This document shows positions 47,507-58,545 of a stretch of 64,000 nt of DNA, in pieces. The notes beneath the pieces were generated by a model. The model was not told the origin of the DNA. It saw only the letters and a program-made list of their open reading frames with translations, and did no database searches. The number at the start of each line of letters is the position of its first letter. Position 1 is the stretch's first letter. A program made the position numbers and the translations under genes. Origin of the DNA: Scalesia atractyloides. Taxonomy: Eukaryota > Streptophyta > Magnoliopsida > Asterales > Asteraceae. The DNA lies in assembly GCA_947069175.1 (NCBI GenBank), contig CAMTDV010000017.1:37767126-37831125 (forward strand), in the 5' to 3' direction.

Positions 47507-49347
47507 GCGAGGTATGTTACTTGTTGTTGTTGTACATTTTTCTTTTGTTTAGGTAGTCTTTTGTTAGTAGTAGCTAGTTTTTATTGCTTTCCTATTTATA
47601 TGATTGTGGGTGTGTTCCCTATATAACCCTCACGAGACCTCTCGTCCTCCCGAGCTGTCGGGAGGTTTAAAAGGGCTTGTTGCATAAGCTAAATGCAACT
47701 CGTGATTCCTTCGAAAGTGAGTTAGGTTTGTTGTTGTTTTAAATTATCTTTCCATAATAATCAAATTGAAATAACGTATGACTTGGTAATATCTTCATAA
47801 AAATGATAGAACTAGGTAACTAACAAATTTTGATGGTTGTGAGAAGCATGCTTCTACACAAGGGTTGAAATTTGTAGGTACATTGTGTTCGCGAGACGAC
47901 CATTTTGTTGAAGGATGAAGAGCACATGAAGGACGAGCTCGAAAATCAGGTGCATACGTTTCTTTTTACTTTTGATTTTTAGTTAGCGAATAAGTGGATT
48001 GTAAATTGTACGTTATTTTCCGGGGTGAAATTTTGGGGAAGTTAGTCGTCTCACATCCCTTGTGCGTATTAAAAAGCCCTATTCTTGCACATTGAGGAAA
48101 ATGTTGACTTCAAGTGTGTGGATGGGTGGAGTAAAAGTTTTTTGACTTTGACCCGTTCATTTAAACACTACACATTGAGGACAATGTTGACCTCAAGTGT
48201 GGGGATGGGGGAAAATTTTCAAAAATGTCTTTGTTTGAATCAATCTAAAAAGCACAAGTAACTAGGTGAATGAGAGATGGCACAACCCATTTGGTCTTTT
48301 GTCATGGTCAAATTCAAGTTCATCGCATGACGGGTATTTAGCGGGTGGTTATTTGGGAATAATTCGCCTAAGAAACTTATAAGTTATGCATACTACATAT
48401 CATGCCCTTTATATGTGAGGACTTGAGCCACTTTTATACATCAAATATACACATGCTTCTTTGTTTGAGTGGACCATTGGGCATGTATTGTAGAACTTGC
48501 ATATTTGGATACGTTTGAGACCATAGACCGAATACAAACACGAGAATGATTAAGGCATTAGGTGAACCTTTTCCTTTAAAACCATTTATCTATCCCTACC
48601 TGAAATCTATCCCCTAGTTGCCAACTTTGAGCCTAAACCTTTCGTTTGATCACCCCATTTAGCCCTTAACCTTTAAACCTCTTTTAACACTTGTGATGAA
48701 AATTCGATTGTAGGATTAGTTTATTAAAAAAATAGAAAATGTTGTGAAAAATATGACAAAAATCATTGAGAAAAACAAAAAAAAAGATGTGTGGTTATTG
48801 CGAATAAAAAGGCGAACGCTTTTGCCCATTAGTTTGTCGGTTTTTGTAGTCGATTTAGTATAGTTGTTTGTAATAAAAGTCGAATTTTCATCACCTTAGA
48901 CACTTTCAAATATCCTAATCCATACCCTTAGCCTAGCCCCATTACAACCCTTTTAAAGTCCTTTTGACTTTTGCTTAGTATTCGTGTTCGGTGGTGGAGA
49001 ATGATTGAGTTGCAAGCCTATGCGGGTACGTGTTCTATTCGGTTTTGAGTGATCATTTTAAAAGTGTTAATTCACCATTAAATTAGCCAAGTTTTATATC
49101 AAGGGGAGAGAACATTATGAGGGGTATGCATGATTTGTAATTTTCAAGGGCGAGTTAATCTTGGATAACCATTTTAATGTTATTAGTTCTTTACCGCTAA
49201 ATATTTTGAAAATTGTAAAACTCTAGAACCGGGTATGACTTGAGACCTTAACTTACGTCTCGGGAATGGGAATTGTGTTTCTTTTTTGGCCACGTGAAAG
49301 TGAAAAGCATATTTGCTTTAGGGCAAGCAAAAGACAAGTGTGGAGAT
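47507..49347. other. 3' non-coding region of the Athila-like element
   Basis: No gene. It contains two copies of a CACATTGAGGANAATGTTGACNTCAAGTGTG phrase (about 48,090 and 48,175) and a purine-rich GGGCAAGCAAAAGACAAGTGTGGAGA directly before the 3' LTR, the likely polypurine tract. Confidence 0.6.
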
Positions 49348-50696
49348 TGATGCGTGGTCGTAAACCGGTTCTTGTTTATGCATAAGTTTATGCATTTACA
49401 TGACTTTTAATTCTGAATAGCCTCCTTTTAATAAGGTTTGTGTTTTGCAGGTTTATGGAGTTTAAGGAGCTAATCGGGAGTGAAACAGAGCACCAGGAAG
49501 TGAACGGGATCAACCGGAATCAAGAAAGGCAAAAATCAGAAAGCTGGATTTCTAGGCACCGTCGCCGACGCCCAGAAGGGCTGTCGGCGACGCCACTAGC
49601 AAATACCCGTCGTCCAATTTTTCCGTACACCATGGATTAGGCCGTCGGGAGTTTATAAGAATACACATATCGTCGCCAACGGCCCTTCTGGGCGTCGGCG
49701 ACGCCGGTTGCTGCTTCGCGAAAATTGTGTTTTGTTGACTTTGGGGACGGAATATACGGATTTTCCTTGACCTATTCAAGGTAGGGACGAGTTTTTGGAG
49801 TTTGAATAAACTTCTTGGAGCCACAATTATCCCGAACATCATCTTCCACCATTCCAATACATCCTAATCATCCGAAATCATCCATTCAATCATAACATTA
49901 ATCTTCACATCATCAAGCCTTCCATCACCATCCTTCATCATAAACCCTAGCTATCATCACCATCATCATTCAAGGCTTCAAGATGTCCAAGTTCGAGCTT
50001 CAATCCATCATTGATCAAGTTCCGTTCACCATGAGCGGCTAATACCCGTAGGTTTCACCCGGGTGTAGGTGTTTGTAAGTTTCTAGGGTTTGAACAAGTG
50101 TTTATGATTTGATTTAGTGACAAGTTTTAATTTATTTGAAACCAAAGATAATTGTCTTGCATTTGTATTGAAGTCGTAAATTGTCGAGTGAAGTTTAAAT
50201 TTGACTTTGTGAAATGTTTATGTGCAATTATGCCTTGTCTAGATTAGAGTTTACATGTTCTTGGTGACGAAGTGCATTGTGGTCCGTTGTTACAACGTTG
50301 ATAGCTCTTCACACCTAAGCCATGCGACACTAAACTTATTGGTCATTTATGCAATTGAATCAATTCTAAAACGTGTAGGAACCCTAGGACTTCAGATACT
50401 GAACCGGGTGTGAACCTTGTTTTTTCATCACTATTTTACAATGATAATTACTTTCGTTGCAATCATTATCAGTGTTTTTAGTAGTTAATTAATCAAACCA
50501 AACTCGTTGGTTCATTCCAACACCTTTTTCAAACAAACAAATCGATCATTTTCATAGCAAGCTTCATAAAGTGACAATCTTATTTAAAAATCAATCACAT
50601 CCGATCATAAACCAAAGACTCTTCGTGGTTCGACCCCTTACTACCACTAACACATTGTTAAGGGTAATTCGGGACTATAGCGCGACACTCCGATCA
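49348..50696 (+). repeat. 3' LTR of the Athila-like element
   Basis: 1,349 bp. Hairpin CGTCGCCGAC-gcccagaagggct-GTCGGCGACG (49,560-49,592) has an inner GCCC-AGAA-GGGC stem. An inverse copy lies at about 49,672-49,705. The 131-bp duplication of the 5' LTR is single here. Confidence 0.88.
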
Positions 50697-50701
50697 ATGA
50701 C

Positions 50702-50981
50702 TACACTATGGCTCAACTCCCATTTGATCGTCTACGTATTAGGGAGAGCCAAACAAACTTCATTGAATACACGCAACCTGCAACCCTTCCATCCAACACA
50801 AATTGTACCCACCTGGGTTGAAGGGTACGAAACCGACTCAGGTAAGGGATACATATCTGGGGTGGACGAAGAACCGTACGCTCCAACTCCTGACTTCGGA
50901 TGCGGTAATCGAGACACAGGGTCAAACGACCTTGATTGTGCTCGTCGCGTATCATCTCTAGAGACCTGCCTATTTGATTGA
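50702..50981 (+). pseudogene. Unknown reading frame, 3' part, after the Athila-like insertion
   Basis: Continues in frame from 38,689 (YTMAQLPFDRLRIRESQTNF) to a stop at 50,819-50,821. One frame over, the sense appears to go on (WVEGYETDSGKGYISGVDEE to a stop at 50,979-50,981), so a frameshift lies near 50,790-50,810. No family recognised. Confidence 0.4.
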
Positions 50982-51692
50982 GATGGGATGTATTAGGGCT
51001 TTTTAATTAGGACTTAATATTTTTACGTATAACTATGTTTGTTTAATGTAATTTTGGTTTGTTTAATATTTTAATTAGGGTTGTGGGGCTAAGTATGTAT
51101 AATATTTATTTCTTTGTTTGATTCCTATGTTTTTAAAGAACTTTTAATTATTTTATTTAAAAGATAAAAAATAAATATATAAATAAAGGATATATAAAAA
51201 ATAAGAAATCAATAATAGATAATTATTAAAAATGATTGTTGTGGGTGATGTGGACCAAAAGGAAGTAAGACCATAGTTAGTGTTACTAAAAGAAAGTGAA
51301 GGAAAATGGGGTGGTGATATATTAGTGAGGTCGCAGTTATTTTAGATGTGGAGTGAAAGAGTATAAGCCCACGGTGGATAGCCTAAGGATTGTGAGTACC
51401 AACATGGCACCCCAAGAACATCAAAAATTGATCTTGTATTGTGGATGTTCTAAGAAGCCATAGGAACTAGACATGTGACAATCATTAAAATTAAGGGTGT
51501 AGAGTATAAGAGTAAATTAGACAATTATTCAATAAAATAAAACACCACCATTTGTTATATGCAGAATATATCACTGTATACCATTTATTATTAAAAAATA
51601 AAATTCTATATATCTTCTACTAATAAAACACTACATAATAAACCATAATAAACACTACTAATAAAATTCTATATATCTGCTACAAACAAAAC
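50982..51692. other. AT-rich gene-free stretch
   Basis: No supported gene. A short duplicated phrase, ACTAATAAAATTCTATATATCT-like, occurs at about 51,590 and 51,655. Confidence 0.4.
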
Positions 51693-52713
51693 TATCACAC
51701 CCCGACCCGCAGCGGAATAAGAGTCGGGGCATAATTGGGTTATCACCAAAGCTCATGATGTTTACTAAAATGTTTCATATTTATTAAATTCAAATTACAA
51801 CTTAAATATCCAAAACAAAATTCATACAATTACAAGAAAAATGAAACTACATAATTATTCCAAAACTTAAACTTAAACTTGTTTATTCTTCTAGGCCTTC
51901 CTATGTGTTTCTTGTCTCAGCTGGATCACCTGTATCATGTGTAAAACAAGGGATATTTTGGGTCAACAAAAGTTGGCGAGTGAACCTTGATAAAACATTA
52001 TTACTAATTTCTTGTTTTATTTAATAAGGAAAAGTTGTGCAATAATCACATGTGAGCAAACATATATAAATAAACAAACACAAACCACTTTGAATGAGTA
52101 TATGATATGAATGATGATGTATGTGAGATCAAGGTTCAATCAAACGGAGCCGATCTAATGAGGCACCTGATGCTCAACCCGTCTCCCACGGGGAACTGAT
52201 GGGCCTAATGAAATGCGTGCACTGAAAATGATAAATCTAATCTACATATAACTCACACAACAATTGATACACATTTGATCACGGATATGATGTATGCACA
52301 AGTGTGTGTATATATAATAAAAGAATTATACGACACATGATACACCTCAAAACATGATTAAAACGGGGAATTTGTAGAGATTCACTCACAATGGGTGCAT
52401 TCTTTGATGACGTTGGATGCGCACGAATTTAGGATTCAATCGACGAGGGAAAAACTAGCCTAGATAATAACAAAATGATTCGATAAATAAATAAATTTTA
52501 TTTGAGATTAATATATTTAATTAGTGCTCTTAAATGGGATTTTTAGATTTATTTTTGTGAGTTTAAGGAAATTTTCTAACCCTAATAATCTTATTTTTAA
52601 GTATTTTTAAATAATTTTCAAATTAAATAAATAAATAAAAAGAAATAAAAAAGTTGACTTTTTGACCGTTGACTATTGACCGGGTCTTAACCGGTCAGAC
52701 TGTGTTTTTTTGA

Positions 52714-53128
52714 TACGCTGAGTGAGGTTCGAACTCGGGACCTCTCGTATACGTGCACGCAGCTCTACCAACTAAGCTACGTGTCTAACCCGAAATATTC
52801 TCTGTTTTATTTATATATATATATTCTAATTAATCTTTAACTTATTTGGTTTTTATTAAAAATGATTTATATGGCCGAACAGGTTGCAGAGACCCGGAGT
52901 CGAACTCGGGTCCTTTGGTTCGAGTGCGCACAGCCCAACCAGTTGGGCTGTGTGTCTAATCTGCTTATCTACTGAATTATATTCCTTTTCTAAACATTCT
53001 GTGACTTGATCTGATTCGGTTCTAAAAATGTTGGTTTTATTTCTGAAAGTCGGTAACGTGTGCGATTCGAACTCGGGACGTGCGTGTTATATTTGCACAC
53101 AGTCCACCGCTGGACTGTGTGTCTAACC
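52714..53128 (-). other. Three tRNA-like modules of the inverted solo LTR
   Basis: At 52,714-52,789 (counterpart of module 4, hairpin CACGTAGCTTAGTTGGTAGA-GCTGCGTG), 52,883-52,959 (hairpin CACAGCCCAAC-tg-GTTGGGCTGTG, B-box-like GAGTTCGACTCC) and 53,053-53,128 (hairpin CACACAGTCCA-gcgg-TGGACTGTGTG, B-box-like GAGTTCGAATC). Spacing of about 170 bases is retained. Confidence 0.6.
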
Positions 53129-53959
53129 CGGTTAAATACATGATTTTTATTACATTAATATACTACTTAACTTCGTCTTCTTCGTTTACAAGAACACAGA
53201 ATCAGTGAAATCCGACTGTTTGTTTAATTGACCAATAACACTTATAATTGATGGAATTGAAATAGAAAAAGGAAATTAAGGAATAAGATGTACCAAAAGA
53301 GAGCGTTTTCTTCAGATTTCCGACAAGAGTCGTCGGCTCTGATTTGTGACTTTCGGCTGAGTGAATTGTTTAACAGTTTAGATCATTGTGTTATGCAATT
53401 AAGTTACTAAGCAAGAGATATCAAGAGGGTTCAGATGATTATACCGATCGACAGTGAGGCTTCGGTTTTTCAGTGATATTCCGATGAGTGCGGGGATTTC
53501 CGGCGACATACATGTCGAATAATGGATTACAAACAAAAGAGTCGAGAATTATACCGATTAGAAGTAAAGCCTCGGTTTTCCGGTGAAAGTTCGGCGAATG
53601 CAAAAATCTCCGGCGACGTGTTTTGGAATGAATAAAGCTTCGGAAACGAACGTGGTTCTGAGCGAAAGGATTTTCAGAGTGTTCAAGTGGGTATTTATAG
53701 TGGAAACAGGCTTAATTGGGTTTGAATTGAGTCTTGATTCGCGATTTAGGATTTCCGGCGGTTATGACCGAAATTGATTGCCGACAACGGTTATAACCGA
53801 CGTCAAAATCAATTCATCCGTTTCGGTCAAAGGAGAAACAGCCAAATTCGCAAAATGCCTGATTTTCCGGTGATTGCGAGTTCTGGCGCGTTGATTATCG
53901 GATTTGACTTTCGGTTTTATTATATATGTTATTTGTTCTAGTGTTTATCACAAACAAAG

Positions 53960-54028
53960 TGTGTGGCGGAGCGGTGTGTTGTGTGTTTGTGTTTGTGGGT
54001 GACCCGGGTTCGAAACCCGGCGTCTCCA
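53960..54028 (+). other. tRNA-like module on the opposite strand of the solo LTR
   Basis: GTGTGGCGGAGCGGTG at the start and an excellent T-arm-like ACCCGGGTTCGAAACCCGG, then CGTCTCCATTATTTTTTT. It occupies the same place and orientation relative to the LTR as the module at 18,420-18,499. Confidence 0.6.
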
Positions 54029-54212
54029 TTATTTTTTTATTCACTATTTTTTTTTGTTATTTAATAATTATGGTTTAAAATTCTAGATTTGTTTATTAGT
54101 TATGTATTGTTTAAAATTAATACGAACAATAAATACGCAACGGAACTTATAACTGTATATTCGATTAATAAACGAAGCGGGTTTGGAAACCCGTTTTTCG
54201 ACGAATGTTACA

Positions 54213-54590
54213 AAAACACTATTGGATAAACATAACCAAAAACACTAGTTGAAACGTAATTTTTTATAAAATCAATATATGGTACTCATACTAAAGATAA
54301 AAACGCCAGTGTGTAATTTATATATATATATATATATATATATAACAGCAATTACGTACAAAAAGGTTATTTCGTTTAAAAAATATAGGAGGAGGGGAGT
54401 TGCATGTGGGTTTCTGAATTTAAGACACACCGAAATTACATTTACACATCTATGTCACTAAATCAATTATTAAAAGTTAAACACAATTTACAAACTTGTC
54501 GCTAATCAATCTTATTCATCTAAAACTACAATAATAGTGCATAAATCTTCTTAAACTTTGTAAACTGACTCTACCTGGATAAATCTTCTT
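54213..54590. other. Gene-free stretch with (TA)n
   Basis: TA microsatellite at 54,318-54,345. Nothing else recognised. Confidence 0.45.
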
Positions 54591-54591
54591 A

Positions 54592-55490
54592 GACTATACA
54601 GTGTGGAGGGGCTTGAAAATAGGATGTTATGTGACATGTGGACGACACGTAAGCACGCATCAGAAAAGTGGGGTTGTGCAAAAAAACGAGAGATGTGGGA
54701 TAGGGTGTGGAAGAGTGGCGCTATTCAATACGTGGCACACACTTTTTGTTATTATTTTATATTTATAAACTATTAAAAATCTGTTTAATTTTAAAAGATC
54801 ACTAATACTAATATACAAAATAACATTAATAAAAAAGATTACCTAATAAAAAATACATAATTTAAATTAACCAAAAGTTTAAAAAAACGAAACTAATAAA
54901 AACCACACTAAGTACGATATTTATCCATTATTTCTTGCTTCGCTTTCTCGTACACCACTCGTTCTTCCGGTCCAAGGTGATTGAAGAATTTCAAAACCTA
55001 CCCTTTGGAAACATAAAAGGTAGGTTCGCAAGAAGTCGGCCGTAAGCCAATATGTTTGGATGGGGATATTGGCGTTGGTTCGGTTGAGACGTTTGAAGCA
55101 ATGTGGCGTTCGGTACTTCACCCACGTCATAGGGGTTGTTCAGATCGAAGTTATGGTTGTGTGGATGCATGATTTAATAAAAAAATAGAGATTTTATAAA
55201 GTATAGAGTTTGTCAGAATAGAATAAGGTGAAAAATGGTAGAAGAAATTGAGTTTTTTATTTAGGGGAGTATATATATTTTTTTAAATGAAATTTTTTTT
55301 TAAATTTGTGTCGTTGGGGTCCAAGCCACGCCAACGCCACGTCACCCAACCATTGTCTCAACGCCGGTGGAAAATGGTCTGCCCCACACACAACGCCGCC
55401 TAATAACGACGTTCCCAGGATGGTGTGTGCGGCATGCAAATGCATAAACGCCACCAAACCATGCCCACGTCACGGTAGCCATTCGCAATA
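54592..55490 (-). mobile_element. PIF/Harbinger-like remnant upstream of the syntaxin gene
   Basis: Left end TTA + GACTATACAGTGTGGAGGGGC, like other Harbinger ends in this window; bases 54,607-54,740 match the 5.86-kb remnant. On the minus strand a short ORF starts at about 55,170 (MHPHNHNFDLNNPYDVGEVP) and, after a frame break, ends LGPEERVVYEKAKQEIMDKYR at about 54,910. That looks like the two ends of the second, Myb-like Harbinger protein with its middle deleted. The GC-rich 55,310-55,400 stretch (CCACGCCAACGCCACGTCAC) is probably the other subterminal region. The right TIR was not identified. Confidence 0.5.
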
Positions 55491-55750
55491 AACATTAATT
55501 AAATTATTAATTAATATTAATAAAAGTAAAAAAAAAAGTAGAAATATGTATATTTTTCCCATCAGTGCGGAACTCGGATGATGAGTGCTGCATTGAATAA
55601 ATTAAGAAAGATCGTCACAAATCAAATTTTCATCACAAGCAGATATTCGATCCTGATAATTCAGCTATATATTAATATTCATCGAGATTTAAGAATGATT
55701 AATTCATTGCATGCGTTGAACCGGTAATTGTTTTTTTCATCATCAAATCA

Positions 55751-58282
55751 ATGGCGACAAGGAACCGAACATTTCTATTCAGGAGATACAGAGATGCATT
55801 GAAGAGCGTTAGGGCTCCATCCGGTCGTTCTCATCATGCGGGTGGTCCGGTGATGGAAATGTCTAACGCCACTGGGCTTAAGCAAAACCGGTCTTATGCT
55901 CCTCTTAGTGCAGATGATCCCGGAACCTCCACGTATGTTCATGTCCCATTTTCTCCTTAATTTCCTGGTAGTAGTAGTTTATATCACGTATGCATGATCG
56001 TGCCGTTTGTGTTTGTGTTCTCGTCGCATGAAAATGCACTCGATCATGAGTGTCGAATAGTGTTAGATATGTTGTTTTATGGTAACGAAACTTGATATAG
56101 TAGAAGACTAAAAAACAAACAGCCTTCTTCTTGCAGACTGCAGAGGTTTGATCCACCTCTTCTTCTACAGATAGATATCTGAAGATGTGGTCCGCACACT
56201 GCAAACATTTTATCTCTTAAAAAACAAACAACACCTAACACTTAAGTGTAAGACAATAACTTAAGTAGGTAGGTTGTATAATGTATGTTGTCAATGATTA
56301 TTTGATATATGTGTGTTTTGTGTATATTTTGTATATCTCAAAACATATCTTGATGACCAACAAATAGTATGATATGTGTACTCAACTGCTGCACATTTTC
56401 ATGAAACATTGTACATGTTCATAAAAATTAGTTATAGTCATAGGGGGATCTATGAAGGGCTTAGGGGTATTATAGTATCAGTTATCTCAAAACATATCTT
56501 GATGACCAACAAATAGTATGATATGTTAAGTTTTCTTCTTTTTTTGCAGTGTAGGGACACCAACAGTGGGTCTTCCTCCTGCTTGGGTCGATGTATCCGA
56601 AGAAATAGCAGCAAACATCCAACGGGCACGCGCTAAAATGGCAGACCTAGCAAAAGCTCATGCCAAGGCTTTAATGCCCTCATTTGGTGATGGTAAAGAA
56701 GATCAGCACAGAATTGAGACTCTCACCTATGAAGTAACCGATCTTCTAAAGAAATCAGAGAAGAGGTTAAGAAGATTAGCTGTTGGCGGGCCTTTTGAGG
56801 ATTCAACAATCAGGAAAAACGTGCAGCGGTCTCTAGCCACTGATCTTCAAAGTCTTTCGGTGGAACTCCGGAGGAAGCAATCAAATTATCTCAAGCGCCT
56901 TCAACAACAAAAAGAGGTATGTAAACACAGGCTGTGTAAACCGAAACAGACGTTTACCTTTTTTTTCTATATCTATTTTGGAATATACAGTTATAAATGT
57001 GTAATATTGATGAACCATCGTTGCCAGGGTTCAGACGGGTCGATTTAGAAATGAATTTAAACAGAAAGCATTCTATGAGGGAGGATGATGACGGTTTTGA
57101 TGGCATGGTACGTCTCACATTTTCCTTTTTGTGGCAGTTTACTCGGCACCTGTTTAAACTATAATCCTTTACTTAATTTGCGAATGTTCAGTGTTTTAAC
57201 AAACATCAAATGGCGAAGTTGAAGAAAAGTGAGGCTTTGGCTTTTGAAAGGGAGAAAGAGATTCAACAGGTTGGTCCGACAACAGTTTTTTACTAGATAG
57301 GTTTATTTACAGCCGCCGTAATAATTTGATTAACCTCTATAGGTTGCAGAATCAGTCAATGAGCTGGCACAAATCATGAAGGATCTATCAGTCCTTGTAA
57401 TCGACCAGGTCAAGACGCGATATACATCTTTTACAAATCGTTCTTGACTTTCAATAGTCTGTTAACTGAAACTTAATTCACAAGCAGGGAACTATCATTG
57501 ACAGAATAGACTACAATGTACAGAATGTTGCAGTGACTGTGGATCAAGGCCTTAAACAGCTGCAGAAGGTTGCACTTTCCTTAAATCTTCTTAATCTAAT
57601 TAGAGCTTGCAATTTAAACCTATATATACAAAAACCGATCAATTGAGTTTAAACCTAACACGATACTGAAAATAATAAGGTTTTTGGTTGTCATATCTGA
57701 TTATCAGTTTAATAAATAGGTCGACTTATTTAAGCCATTTAATTAAAAAATCAGAATAAAAATACAGTTTATAATGTCAACCCACCAACCCGTTTACATC
57801 CCCCTTTAACCCGGTTATAACAACCCGTTTACAACATAATTACAACCCGTTTGGCTTCTGTAGATAAAAGGGGTTACACAACTTGTTTACAACTTAATTA
57901 CAACCAGTCAACCTGTCTTGTGTAAACACACGGATTACATGGGTCATGTTCGGGTTACATGATTTGAAGTGTGCCTTGGGATAGGTTCAATATCTTTGAC
58001 AATTGGCACAAATAACTATAAGGCTTGTGTTCAGGTTTAAGTTGGCTACAGCCTATAATGTAGTCAAATGTGATTTTTTTAAACAAAAGTAAGATTGTAT
58101 TGTAACAATAAAGTTTTTTTATTATTTTTAAGTGATCTAATATATGAAGTTGTTTACATGTTTCATATTTGCAGGCAGAGAGAAATCAGAAACAAGGGGG
58201 AATGGTAATGTGTGCTACAGTACTTGTGATCATGTGCTTTGTAATGTTGATTCTCTTAATCCTCAAGGAGATTCTCTTCTAA
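55751..58282 (+). CDS. Qa-SNARE syntaxin of the SYP4 group (SYP41/42/43-like), seven exons
   Basis: Exons by GT..AG and family wording: 55,751-55,932; 56,550-56,916; 57,028-57,107; 57,192-57,269; 57,343-57,408; 57,488-57,568; 58,175-58,282. The protein begins MATRNRTFLFRRYRDALKSV and has the GLPPAWVDVSEEIAANIQRA block, the SNARE helix (VNELAQIMKDLSVLVIDQGT, IIDRIDYNVQNV) with the central-layer Gln in VIDQG, and a C-terminal anchor (MCATVLVIMCFVMLILLILK). Length of about 320 aa fits. SYP4 syntaxins sit at the trans-Golgi network and drive vesicle fusion in vacuolar and secretory traffic. Exon 3 is one base short: GACGGGTCGATTTAG would read GVDLEMNLN if the G run had one more G; as given it stops early. 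It is otherwise intact, so this may be an assembly error. The downstream PPR gene converges on it. Confidence 0.92.
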
Positions 58283-58545
58283 TGTGTTCATCTCTCAACA
58301 CTATTTAACCTCGTCATACGCGCCAGATGCGTAGAAGAACGCGGCACATACGTACACTAATGGAGTATAAGAATTCAGATTTGTCCCTCGTATTTTTTTG
58401 GGTGAGGGTTGTATTTGTCATCAACCGCGAGAGGGAAAAATGTGTATGATTCATTGAGTTGCTTCTTCATTAATAAATTTAACTACAAATGTATAACAAT
58501 CAGCGGGTTCAATATCGTAACCTGAAAATTATCAGGCACGCTCGG

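Larger units (their letters stand above)
38690..50696 (+). mobile_element. Athila-like Ty3/gypsy element, 12.0 kb, intact ends, degenerate coding
   Basis: LTRs 38,690-40,160 and 49,348-50,696 share TGATGCGTGGTCGTAAACCGG at the start and CGCGACACTCCGATCA at the end. The perfect target duplication ATGAC is at 38,685-38,689 and 50,697-50,701. The PBS is TTTTGGCACCGTTGCCG. Order: gag, pol without a visible protease, an extra ORF after integrase (45,600-47,506), a long 3' non-coding part, then a purine-rich stretch before the 3' LTR. The pol wording (VVTNDAGEDVATRPVTGWRI) and the position of the extra ORF fit the Athila lineage. Stops and frameshifts in every ORF show it is dead. Confidence 0.9.
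51693..54212 (-). mobile_element. Solo LTR of the gag-only element family, inverted
   Basis: Plus-strand ends TATCACACCCCGACCCGC..GACGAATGTTACA are the inverse of the 18,237 LTR ends, with one terminal base changed (TA for TG). The perfect duplication AAAAC is at 51,688-51,692 and 54,213-54,217. 2,520 bp, diverged but collinear: one CTCGTGGGAGACGAG-type block near 52,180, the GGTCAAC tract near 52,655, three tRNA-like modules, TATA at 53,692-53,699, and an opposite-strand module at 53,960-54,028. It carries a GATCGGCTCCGTTTGATTGA block (about 52,133-52,160, inverted) that the intact LTRs lack but the internal array has. Confidence 0.88.
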
